Assembly: GCA_003444795.1 (NCBI GenBank)
Contig: DLWR01000120.1
Location: 933 to 8,140, forward strand
Length of the DNA stretch: 7,208 nt
Reading direction: 5' to 3'
From: Cryomorphaceae bacterium
GTDB taxonomy: Bacteria; Bacteroidota; Bacteroidia; Flavobacteriales; Schleiferiaceae
Part shown: positions 1-6,424 of the stretch, one piece after another
Numbering within the stretch: position 1 is the first letter of the stretch
How the letters are laid out: each line of letters opens with the position of its first letter
Translations under genes and position numbers: made by a program
The notes under the pieces: model-generated
Seen by the model: the letters and a program-made list of their open reading frames with translations, nothing else
The model's database searches: none
What the model was told of the DNA's origin: nothing

Positions 1-501
1 GAAGAAGAAGAAAAAGAAAAACCGCGTTTTGCCGGCATCCCGGAAGGGCTCTCTGTGGAAACCATCACGCTGAAAGAGGCTCTCGCTCTCTTCGCACTTC
101 CCAGGACCTTGGGGAGCTACGAAGGCCAAGCGCTCAAGGCCAGCATTGGTCGCTTTGGGCCTTATGTGCAAATGGGCAAAACCTTTGTCAGCCTCCCCGC
201 TGAATTTAGCCCCTACACGGTGACGGAAGCCGAGGCTATCTCCCTCATTCAGTCCAAGGCCCAAGCCGCTACCGCCGCTACCCTCGCCACATTTGAAGGA
301 CCGGAAGGCGACATTGTCATCACGGAAGGACGCTACGGACCCTACATCAAATACAGCGGTGGGAACTACCGCATTCCAAAAGGTACAGAGGCCGCCAGCC
401 TAGATCTCGCTAGCTGCATGGCTTTGATCGAGGAGCAGCGCAAAAACCCTCCCAAGGGCAAACGCGGCGGAAGAACAGGATCCAAAGGCAAAAAGAGCTA
501 A
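1..501 (+). CDS. topA: DNA topoisomerase I, C-terminal end (5'-truncated by window edge)
   Basis: This is the last 166 residues of type IA topoisomerase TopA, which relaxes negatively supercoiled DNA. The reading frame is open from base 1 and the gene begins before the window; the GTG at base 55 is an internal valine codon, not a start. What shows it is TopA are two C-terminal repeats of the Toprim_C_rpt type, each with the GR(F/Y)GPY signature: GRFGPYVQMGKTFVSLP (about residues 50-66) and EGRYGPYIKYSGGNYRIPKG (about residues 109-128). Before the first comes the usual linker TITLKEALALFALPR. These repeats bind DNA and replace zinc fingers in many Bacteroidota TopA proteins. The protein ends in a Lys/Arg/Gly-rich tail (PKGKRGGRTGSKGKKS), probably a non-specific DNA contact. 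The catalytic tyrosine and Toprim domain lie outside the window. The visible N-terminal piece is an acidic/lysine-rich run (EEEEKEK). The next gene starts three bases after the stop, suggesting co-transcription. The identification is firm. Confidence 0.93.
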   Translation, partial: EEEEKEKPRFAGIPEGLSVETITLKEALALFALPRTLGSYEGQALKASIGRFGPYVQMGKTFVSLPAEFSPYTVTEAEAISLIQSKAQAATAATLATFEGPEGDIVITEGRYGPYIKYSGGNYRIPKGTEAASLDLASCMALIEEQRKNPPKGKRGGRTGSKGKKS

Positions 502-504
502 GCC

Positions 505-1659
505 ATGTGGGAAGACGCGCTTCAGCCCATACCCTCTGAGTGGTTTGAGGATGTTCAACCCGGCACCATGGGTCATGTATTGGTGGCACACACCGAAGAA
601 CTGGGATTCCCCGATCTGCGCGAGGTTCGCGTAGCCATTTTAGGCGTTCCTGAAGACCGAGGAAGCAAAGCCCACAGGGGAAGCCGCGATGCATCTCGGG
701 CGATCCGCAAAGAATTCTATTCCCTCTACCCTGGCTCCTGGGATTTCAAAGTGGCCGATTTAGGCGACATCGTACCCGGCCGTGATAGTGTCGATTCCAT
801 GGCGGCCTTAGAGGCCCTCTGCGTCGAAATATTACAGTGCAATTGCATCCCTTTCATTTTGGGAGGTAGTTCCGACTTAAGCCTGGCGTTATACCGCGCC
901 TACTGTCGACTTGAGCGCACGGTCAACGCGGCCGTTTTGCATAGCCGAATTAGCTTAGGACAAGACAGTGATCCCCTAAATGCGGACAATGTCTTGAGCC
1001 ACTTGCTCACCGCCAAGCCCTACTACCTCTACCACCTGAGCCACATCGGCCACCAAGCCTACTACGTGGCTCCAGAAGTGCTCGATCTCTTTGAGCGCAT
1101 GCATTTTGAAGCGCACCGCCTAGGAGAAGTACGTGGCCAAATTCATGAAATCGAGCCCCTAGTGCGCGACGCTGACATGCTTTTGGTGAATAACCATGTC
1201 GTACGCATAGCCGACGCTCCCGGGCAATCCCTTCCCTCACCCAACGGAATCACCGCGGAGGAACTCTGCGCAGCCCTTCGCTACGGAGGAATGAGCGACA
1301 AACTCACGTCCGTAGGGGTCTTCGACTACAATCCACAGCTCGATCCAACCGGCCAAAACGCCCAATTAATCGCCCAAGGACTCTGGTACTTCCTCGAAGG
1401 TGTCCAATGGCGCAAAGGCGACTACCCCCTTCGCACCAAAAACGACTACACGCGTTTCACCGTCCTCCTAGAAGAACAGTCCCAAGAGCTCATCTTTTAC
1501 AAATCCCCCTTCAGTGGCCGTTGGTGGATGGAAGTCCCTGCAAATCCCAGCAAGGAAGCCCGTCAACATCTAATGCCTTGTTCATTAAAGGATTACGAAG
1601 CTGCCCAGCAAGGAGAGATCCCGGACCGCTGGTGGAAAGCCGTGCACAAAGCGCTTTGA
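505..1659 (+). CDS. Arginase/formimidoylglutamase-fold protein, metal ligands lost (probable pseudoenzyme)
   Basis: This 384-residue protein resembles Bacteroidota proteins usually annotated as formimidoylglutamase or arginase family. The fold is visible in RVAILGVPEDRG (about 42-53), IPFILGGSSDLSLA (115-128), ADAPG followed by SPNGITAEE (236-253) and a C-terminal LIAQGLWYFLEG helix. The ureohydrolase manganese signatures are gone. GGxHS reads GGSSD (120-124), DAHxD reads LHSRI (145-149), and SxDxDxxD reads LVNNHVVR (227-234), putting Asn229, His231 and Arg234 where three aspartates belong. Arginine or formimidoylglutamate hydrolysis is therefore unlikely. After the fold comes a tail of about 80 residues (305-384) with FYKSPFSGRWWMEVP and EIPDRWW, which ordinary arginases lack; from memory, this tail is shared by the Bacteroidota relatives. 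There is no signal peptide, so it is cytoplasmic. ATG 505 is chosen because it follows the topA stop by three bases and the N-terminus is colinear with remembered relatives. The role is unknown. Proximity to topA and the T9SS operon is suggestive only. Confidence 0.85.
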   Translation: MWEDALQPIPSEWFEDVQPGTMGHVLVAHTEELGFPDLREVRVAILGVPEDRGSKAHRGSRDASRAIRKEFYSLYPGSWDFKVADLGDIVPGRDSVDSMAALEALCVEILQCNCIPFILGGSSDLSLALYRAYCRLERTVNAAVLHSRISLGQDSDPLNADNVLSHLLTAKPYYLYHLSHIGHQAYYVAPEVLDLFERMHFEAHRLGEVRGQIHEIEPLVRDADMLLVNNHVVRIADAPGQSLPSPNGITAEELCAALRYGGMSDKLTSVGVFDYNPQLDPTGQNAQLIAQGLWYFLEGVQWRKGDYPLRTKNDYTRFTVLLEEQSQELIFYKSPFSGRWWMEVPANPSKEARQHLMPCSLKDYEAAQQGEIPDRWWKAVHKAL

Positions 1660-1692
1660 GGCGGGAATAAATGCTTGAGAGTTTTTTTCGGG

Positions 1693-1727
1693 TTTAGCCG
1701 AAGGGTAGCGGATTATTGCTATTTTTA
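1693..1727 (+). promoter_or_regulatory. Candidate Bacteroidota-type promoter for the T9SS operon
   Basis: The 86-base gap between the arginase-like gene and the porP/sprF gene contains TATTTTTA at 1720-1727, which matches the Bacteroidota -7 consensus TAnnTTTG at all but the last base. A TTTA at 1693-1696 could stand in for the -33 TTTG, with 23 bases between, at the long end of the accepted spacing. This would put the transcript start around 1734, giving a leader of only about a dozen bases before ATG 1746. The match is imperfect in both boxes, and the region is AT-rich, so chance is a real alternative. Its position in the longest gap, ahead of the whole cluster, is the main argument for it. 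Confidence 0.3.
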
Positions 1728-1745
1728 GGCCTTAAACTGCCCTGC

Positions 1746-2690
1746 ATGACTCTACGCAAACACATACTTGCAGCCGTACTTGTTGGTCTTTCAAGCGTGG
1801 CATTTGCACAGCAAGACGTGCAATTCACGCAGTACTACCATAACCTCGCTGGCTTTAATCCGGGAGTAGCAGGCTCCAACGATGCCATTTGCCTGAATGT
1901 TGGCCACCGCTCGCAGTGGGTGGGTTTTGACAATGCCCCTACGACCCAAGCCATCAATGCCGACATCCCATTGAGCGTCCTTCACGGTGGTTTGCTTGTG
2001 AGCATCCTCAACGATCAAATTGGCTTCTTCCAAGACATCTCTGCGGCTTTGGGCTACGCCTACCAAATGGACCTTGGCCCCGGCACCTTGGGCATTGGAC
2101 TAGCCGTAGACTTCCGCAATAAAAATGTGAAGCAAGCCCAGTGGATTTATCCAGATGGAACCGCCGGTTCTAATGACCCCAGCATTCTTCGCCCAAATAC
2201 GTCTGCGATGACACCAGAGTTGAACTTCGGCGTGCATTACAACGCACCGACTTTCTTCGCAGGTCTTTCAACAAGTCGCTTGCTCCAAAGCGAGGCCAAT
2301 TTTGGGGGAACCGCCCGGTACAAAAGCAAGATGCACTATTACCTCACGGGAGGCTATCATTTCCCTTTAGAGCAGTTTCAATTGGTTTTGACCCCATCTG
2401 CCCTGATAAAATCTGATTTAAATTCTAATATTTCTTTGGACCTCAATGTGAACGCATTGTTCCAAGACAAGATCTATGGCGGACTGGGCTATCGCAATCA
2501 GGACGCTATTAGCTTAATGGCTGGATATCAGATACTTCCGTCATTAAGATTGGCGTATTCTTACGACATCACCACCTCTGCATTGAGTGGGTACAGTGGG
2601 GGAAGCCATGAGATTTGGCTCAACTACTGCTTCAATATTGAGATCCCTGAACCGATCCCAGGAAGCTACAGAAACGTAAGATTTTTGTAA
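1746..2690 (+). CDS. porP: PorP/SprF family type IX secretion outer-membrane protein
   Basis: This 314-residue outer-membrane protein belongs to the T9SS PorP/SprF family. It begins with a signal peptide, MTLRKHILAAVLVGLSSVAFA, with likely cleavage after Ala21 (AFA|QQ). The family hallmark follows directly: DVQFTQYYHNLAGFNPGVAG and then HRSQWVGFDNAP. The rest alternates hydrophobic and polar residues as expected for a beta-barrel, ending with LAYSYDITTSALSGYSGGSHE and the strand IWLNYCFNIEI. A short tail, PEPIPGSYRNVRFL, follows the last strand. ATG 1746 is preferred over an upstream in-frame TTG at 1716, because the TTG would add ten residues in front of a complete signal peptide and lies ahead of the candidate promoter start. 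Members either act in the T9SS core (PorP) or serve as partners of a particular exported adhesin (SprF). Placement directly before gldK, as in the P. gingivalis porPKLMN cluster, favours the core role. The family call is firm; core PorP versus SprF-like is inferred from context. Confidence 0.92.
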   Translation: MTLRKHILAAVLVGLSSVAFAQQDVQFTQYYHNLAGFNPGVAGSNDAICLNVGHRSQWVGFDNAPTTQAINADIPLSVLHGGLLVSILNDQIGFFQDISAALGYAYQMDLGPGTLGIGLAVDFRNKNVKQAQWIYPDGTAGSNDPSILRPNTSAMTPELNFGVHYNAPTFFAGLSTSRLLQSEANFGGTARYKSKMHYYLTGGYHFPLEQFQLVLTPSALIKSDLNSNISLDLNVNALFQDKIYGGLGYRNQDAISLMAGYQILPSLRLAYSYDITTSALSGYSGGSHEIWLNYCFNIEIPEPIPGSYRNVRFL

Positions 2691-2723
2691 TATCGCACCC
2701 TTATATGCGTTAAGCAAAGTACT

Positions 2724-4154
2724 ATGAAGCATTCAACGCTCTTCTTCCGGTTGGCCTCCGTGGCCGCAGTCGCCCTACTGGCGGCTTGTTCTGGTTCTGA
2801 CCACGGCGAGCTCGTCGGCGTCCAAAACCGCCCGGAATTTTACCCCTCAGATCCCTACGGAATGGTTTACGTTCCCCAGGGTTCCTTTAATATGGGTAAC
2901 TCTGACATTGATGTCCCCTCTACCCTGACGGCTCCCACCAAAACGGTGAGCGTCTCTGCCTTTTATATGGACGAGACGGAAATCACCAATAACGAGTACC
3001 GTCAATTTGTGCAGTGGGTGCGTGACTCCATCTTGCGCTACCGCCTCGCAGAAGGTTTGGTAGAAGATTACGAGTACATCAGCTATGCGGACATGAACAA
3101 TCCTACCTACTTTGAGGAGTACGTGGGCTTGGAATACCCCGATTCTATGCAAACGCATTTGGACTGGAGCCGCAAATTGGTCTGGGACACGCGTCGTTAC
3201 CCTTCTATTGAATACACCGAGGTAATCGAGTCTATGTACTTGGCTCCTGAAGAGCGCTATTTGGGTGGCCGCATGTTAGATGCACGTCAGCTCAACTACC
3301 TCTATTTCTGGATTGACAAGCAGAAAGCTGCTAAGAAGTCTAACCGTGTTCAGTACGATTTCAACGATGCGGACGGCGACGGTCGCACGTTCTCCTACAA
3401 GGATTACATCAAGGATGGCAAGGCGATTTCGGATCGCTCCAGCTTCTTTGAAAGTGAAATCGTGAACATCTATCCAGATACCCTCGTTTGGTTGGCTGAC
3501 TTTACCTACTCTTTCAACGAGCAGATGCACGACAACTACTTCTGGCACCCTGCCTATGACAACTACCCCGTTGTAGGTATCAACTGGAAGCAGGCTATGG
3601 CATTTTGTAACTGGCGTACGCGCTACCGCAATGAGTACTTGAAAGACAACAATGACTTCCAAGAGAACGAATTCCGTCTTCCGACCGAATCTGAGTGGGA
3701 ATACGCTGCCCGTGGTGGATTTGAATTGACGACCTACCCTTGGGGTGGTCCATACACCACTAACAGCCAAGGCTGTTTCTTGGCCAACTTCAAGCCCTCA
3801 CGCGGTAACTTGACGGCAGACGGTGGTTTCCACCCTGTTAAAGTGACTTCCTACGAGCCCAACGGATATGGTCTGTACTGTATGGCTGGCAACGTGGCAG
3901 AATGGACGAGCACCGCATGGGATGAGGCTAGTTATTACTACGTAGCAGATTTCAACCCTGACTTTAAATACAACGCCAGCGGCAGCGATCCCGAGACGCT
4001 CAAGCGCAAGGTGATTCGCGGCGGATCCTGGAAAGACATTGCATCCTACATGCAAGTAGGTGCGCGCGATTACGAGTACCAAGACACCAATAAGTCGTAC
4101 ATCGGTTTCCGTACCGTTCAAAGCTTCTTGGGTCGCGATGCACGTGATTTCTAA
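2724..4154 (+). CDS. gldK: GldK/PorK, T9SS periplasmic-ring lipoprotein
   Basis: This 476-residue lipoprotein forms, with GldN, the large ring attached to the periplasmic face of the outer membrane in the T9SS. The N-terminus is a lipoprotein signal with lipobox LAAC, the lipidated residue being Cys22. The body is a sulfatase-modifying-factor (FGE/SUMF1-like) fold split by an insertion. The first part, about 46-96, starts GMVYVPQGSFNMG and includes MDETEITNNEYRQF. The GldK-specific insertion spans about 97-274. The fold resumes at HPAYDNYPVVGINW (275-288) with FRLPTESEWEYAARGG (317-332), NGYGLYCMAGNVAEW (380-394), VIRGGSW (430-436) and GFRTV (461-465). The two cysteines that FGE enzymes carry just after RGGS are absent here (KDIASYMQVGAR), so it is structural rather than catalytic, as in other GldK proteins. 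The insertion holds an acidic loop, DADGDG (215-220). The gene starts 33 bases after the porP stop with no Shine-Dalgarno. Identification is firm. Confidence 0.96.
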   Translation: MKHSTLFFRLASVAAVALLAACSGSDHGELVGVQNRPEFYPSDPYGMVYVPQGSFNMGNSDIDVPSTLTAPTKTVSVSAFYMDETEITNNEYRQFVQWVRDSILRYRLAEGLVEDYEYISYADMNNPTYFEEYVGLEYPDSMQTHLDWSRKLVWDTRRYPSIEYTEVIESMYLAPEERYLGGRMLDARQLNYLYFWIDKQKAAKKSNRVQYDFNDADGDGRTFSYKDYIKDGKAISDRSSFFESEIVNIYPDTLVWLADFTYSFNEQMHDNYFWHPAYDNYPVVGINWKQAMAFCNWRTRYRNEYLKDNNDFQENEFRLPTESEWEYAARGGFELTTYPWGGPYTTNSQGCFLANFKPSRGNLTADGGFHPVKVTSYEPNGYGLYCMAGNVAEWTSTAWDEASYYYVADFNPDFKYNASGSDPETLKRKVIRGGSWKDIASYMQVGARDYEYQDTNKSYIGFRTVQSFLGRDARDF

Positions 4155-4196
4155 AACAACCCTCAACCAAAAATACTCTAACACCTCTTCTATCAT
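4147..4196 (+). other. G-free 50-base stretch ending at the gldL start codon
   Basis: From just before the gldK stop to the AT of the gldL ATG there is not a single G. The sequence is A-, C- and T-rich, including the whole 40-base gap. Such a leader can neither form a G-C paired hairpin within itself nor contain a Shine-Dalgarno. An unstructured leader fits what is known of translation initiation in Bacteroidota, but a dedicated role is my inference. Confidence 0.6.
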
Positions 4197-4851
4197 GGCT
4201 TTAATCGACGTAAACGGCAAGCGCTTCAAGAACTTCATGACCAAGCTCTACGGTTTGGGTGCAGCAGTTGTTATCATGGGTGCTCTTTTCAAAATCTTGC
4301 ACCTTCCTTTAGCTGATTTGATGTTGATTGTGGGTTTGACCACCGAAGCAGTCATCTTCGCTATCTCCGCTTTTGAAGCTCCTGCAAAGGACTATGATTG
4401 GTCTTTAGTCTATCCCGAATTTGAAAGTGGCGAATCTTCTGGCAAAGGTGGACGCCGCGGCACGGTTACTCAAGAGTTGGACCGCATGATGGAAGAAGCC
4501 AAAATTGGCCCCGAATTGTTGACAAGCCTTGGCGAGGGCATGCGTCGTTTGGCCGCTACCGCTTCTTCGCTGAATTCAACCGTTGACGCTGCAGGTGCAA
4601 CTGCTGCCTACTCCGAGCAACTCACTTCAGCTGCTAAGAACATGGAGGCTTTGAACGCTCTTTATGCAGTTCAGCTCCAGAACACCACGAATCAAGTGGA
4701 AGTTCAAAACAACTTGATGGAGAAACTTGGTTCTTCAATGGCCAGCTCTGAAAACCTTTCGGAAGAAGTGACCAAATTGGCGAACAACCTCGGTCAACTC
4801 AACGGTGTCTACGGCAACATGTTAGCTGCTATGGGCGGCAACCGCGCTTAA
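4195..4851 (+). CDS. gldL: GldL/PorL, inner-membrane motor subunit of the T9SS
   Basis: This 218-residue protein is the stator-like ring subunit that, with GldM, uses the proton gradient to power secretion and gliding. Two transmembrane helices lie near the N-terminus: about 18-35 (YGLGAAVVIMGALFKIL) and 40-60 (ADLMLIVGLTTEAVIFAIS). Charged residues in or next to them, Lys33, Glu51 and Glu61, fit the conserved ionisable residues described for GldL proton coupling. Glu51 is in the middle of helix two and Glu61 lies ten residues on. After YDWSLVYPEF comes a Gly/Ser/Arg linker (about 77-89) and a long cytoplasmic helical tail (about 90-213) with heptad-like spacing and a duplicated motif. ATG 4195 is chosen because MALIDVNGKRF directly precedes helix one and gives the family's usual length of about 215. 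The frame is open upstream to 4060, but that would overlap the gldK coding end and add 45 unrelated residues. Identification is firm. Confidence 0.95.
   Translation: MALIDVNGKRFKNFMTKLYGLGAAVVIMGALFKILHLPLADLMLIVGLTTEAVIFAISAFEAPAKDYDWSLVYPEFESGESSGKGGRRGTVTQELDRMMEEAKIGPELLTSLGEGMRRLAATASSLNSTVDAAGATAAYSEQLTSAAKNMEALNALYAVQLQNTTNQVEVQNNLMEKLGSSMASSENLSEEVTKLANNLGQLNGVYGNMLAAMGGNRA
4609..4824 (+). repeat. Duplicated 23-residue motif in the GldL cytoplasmic tail
   Basis: Residues 139-161 and 188-210 of GldL align without gaps (bases 4609-4677 and 4756-4824). The shared pattern is SE(Q/E)(L/V)T(S/K)xAxN(M/L)xxLNx(L/V)YxxxL, best seen as NMEALNALYAVQL against NLGQLNGVYGNML. The offset is 49 residues, exactly seven heptads, so the copies would present the same faces along one coiled coil. 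The DNA has diverged, so this is an old protein duplication and not a recent DNA repeat. From memory, the second copy resembles the conserved C-terminus of other GldL proteins. Confidence 0.75.
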
Positions 4852-4898
4852 TCCACCTAAACTCGATACACTACCCTTTGAACGTATAAAAAGACTCC

Positions 4899-6422
4899 AT
4901 GGCTTCAGGAAATTTGTCTCCCCGTCAAAAGATGATCAACATGATGTATTTGGTGTTGACCGCTATGTTGGCGCTCAACGTATCCAAAGACATTTTGTTG
5001 GTTCTACACAAGCTGGACAAAGGCATGGAGGCGACCGTTACCACTGTTGCAAAGGGTACCGAAAACCTTTACCGCGCCTTTGAAGCACAGCTCGCGGACA
5101 ATCCACGTGCTGCTGCTCCATGGGAAGTCGCTAAAGAAGTTCGCACCCGCACCTTTGCAGCCTATGACTTGATTGACAAGACAAAATTGGATTTGATTAC
5201 CCAAACAGGAGGTCGTGATGAAGAAGAGGACGGCCGCCTCAATGGTGCTGACAACCGTGATGTGGCGGAAAATTATTTGTTGAACGACAAATCCATTGGT
5301 GGCCGAGGTGCAGCTAAGGAAATCCGCGAGAATCTAACCGCATACCGCGATTATTTGTTGTCGATTGCTGGGAACGATGAGAACTTGAAGAGCGAGGTAA
5401 ATCAAGCCTTTGACTTTTCCGACGTTCAGCAAGAAGGCAAAAAGATGACGTGGGAAATGGCCACGTTCTCTGAATTACCCTTAGCAGGTATTATCCCTTT
5501 CTTGACAGACTTGCAGTCACGTGTTCGACGCATGGAAGCTAAGGCCGTAGAGCACTTGTATTCCAGCATCGACGCAACGACGATCAAGTTTGACAACGTT
5601 CGTGCCGTCGTAATGCCCACCAACGGAACGTTCGTCACCCAAGGCGGTACCTACGAAGCCGACGTTTTCTTGGCCGCCTACAACGCAGGAAACAACCCCG
5701 AATTTGGTGGAATCACCCCCTCTGCTGTTGAAAATGGCGTGGGTAAATTGAAACTCCCTGCTTCCGGCATTGGCGAAAAGAAATTGACGGGCACCATGCA
5801 GCTGCCAGGTAGCGAAGACGTCTACACCTACGACGTAGTTTACACCGTGGCTCCTCCGATGGTGGTTATCTCTCCAACCGCCATGAACGTTTTGTACCGC
5901 AATGTGGATAACCCCCTTGAAATCTCCGTTCCCGGCGTAGCTCCTAAGGATCTAGTCGTAAGCGGTCCTGGTGTTAGCGGTAGCAATGGCACCTACTCTG
6001 CAGATATCACGAAGATTTCAGGTAAGGAGGTCACCATCAGCGTGAGCGTCAAGCAGCCTGACGGCAAAACCCGCAGTGCAGGCAACAAACTCTTCCGTAT
6101 CAAGGGTCTTCCTCAAGCGGTGGGCATGGTCTACAAGAAGTCTGAAGGCATCATGTCCGCTTCTTTGTTGAGCAGAGCGGAAGTAACAGCCGAATACCAA
6201 GACTTCCCCTTCGACCTTCCTCTGCAGGTTGTAGCTTTCGAACTAAAGATGGACGGTCAGCCTCCTATACAAGTTCAAGGCAACACGATCCCAAGCACGG
6301 GCCGTGATCTTATCGCACGCCTTCGTCCAGGTAGCACGGTTAGCATTCGTAAGATTGTCGCTACTACGCCCAAGGGAACGCGCGTTTCCAATGTCGGTAT
6401 CATTTCTATTGACGTTCAATAA
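4899..6422 (+). CDS. gldM: GldM/PorM, motor shaft spanning the periplasm in the T9SS
   Basis: This 507-residue protein, close to the family's usual 510-520, forms the dimeric shaft that passes through the GldL ring and reaches the GldK/GldN ring. The N-terminus carries one transmembrane helix, about 12-35, in the conserved context SPRQKMINMMYLVLTAMLAL followed by NVSKDIL. The large periplasmic part can be split, by analogy with solved PorM/GldM structures, into a helical D1 (about 36-225, ending SRVRRMEAKAVEHLY), and beta domains D2 (about 226-319), D3 (about 320-400) and D4 (about 402-507). D1 holds an acidic loop, GGRDEEEDG (104-112). Domain limits are approximate and inferred. D4 is the end that contacts the outer-membrane-side ring in characterised systems. 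The start lies 47 bases after gldL behind an A-rich leader (TATAAAAAGACTCC) with no Shine-Dalgarno. It ends two bases before gldN, pointing to coupled expression. Identification is firm. Confidence 0.96.
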   Translation: MASGNLSPRQKMINMMYLVLTAMLALNVSKDILLVLHKLDKGMEATVTTVAKGTENLYRAFEAQLADNPRAAAPWEVAKEVRTRTFAAYDLIDKTKLDLITQTGGRDEEEDGRLNGADNRDVAENYLLNDKSIGGRGAAKEIRENLTAYRDYLLSIAGNDENLKSEVNQAFDFSDVQQEGKKMTWEMATFSELPLAGIIPFLTDLQSRVRRMEAKAVEHLYSSIDATTIKFDNVRAVVMPTNGTFVTQGGTYEADVFLAAYNAGNNPEFGGITPSAVENGVGKLKLPASGIGEKKLTGTMQLPGSEDVYTYDVVYTVAPPMVVISPTAMNVLYRNVDNPLEISVPGVAPKDLVVSGPGVSGSNGTYSADITKISGKEVTISVSVKQPDGKTRSAGNKLFRIKGLPQAVGMVYKKSEGIMSASLLSRAEVTAEYQDFPFDLPLQVVAFELKMDGQPPIQVQGNTIPSTGRDLIARLRPGSTVSIRKIVATTPKGTRVSNVGIISIDVQ

Positions 6423-6424
6423 TC

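Noticed and set aside
1..21. GAA/AAA purine repeat at the window start as a simple-sequence repeat
   Set aside because: It encodes an in-frame Glu/Lys run in TopA and is too short and imperfect to treat as a variable tract.
1647..1702. Possible terminator: palindrome CAAAGCGCTTTG (1647-1658), T7 run (1682-1688) and stem TTCGG/CCGAA (1687-1702)
   Set aside because: The palindrome has no loop and is not next to the T run. The small stem has only five pairs and is followed by GGGTAG, not a T run. No stem precedes the T7 run with adequate pairing.
2684..2711. Possible promoter before gldK (TTTG at 2684-2687 and TATGCGTT downstream)
   Set aside because: The second box misses the TTTG core and the spacing is short. 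The 33-base gap is better read as an intra-operon gap.
3276..3770. Long minus-strand open frame (164 codons) opposite gldK, and similar ones opposite other genes
   Set aside because: Its bases are fully explained by the strongly supported gldK frame. The translation shows no recognisable domain, and there is no promoter-like sequence in front.
4060..4194. Upstream extension of gldL overlapping the gldK end
   Set aside because: The extra 45 residues overlap firm gldK coding sequence, lack family resemblance and would bury the usual N-terminus MALIDVNGKRF.
4872..4880. TACCCTTTG before gldM as a -7 box
   Set aside because: It has one base too many between TA and TTTG and no matching upstream element.
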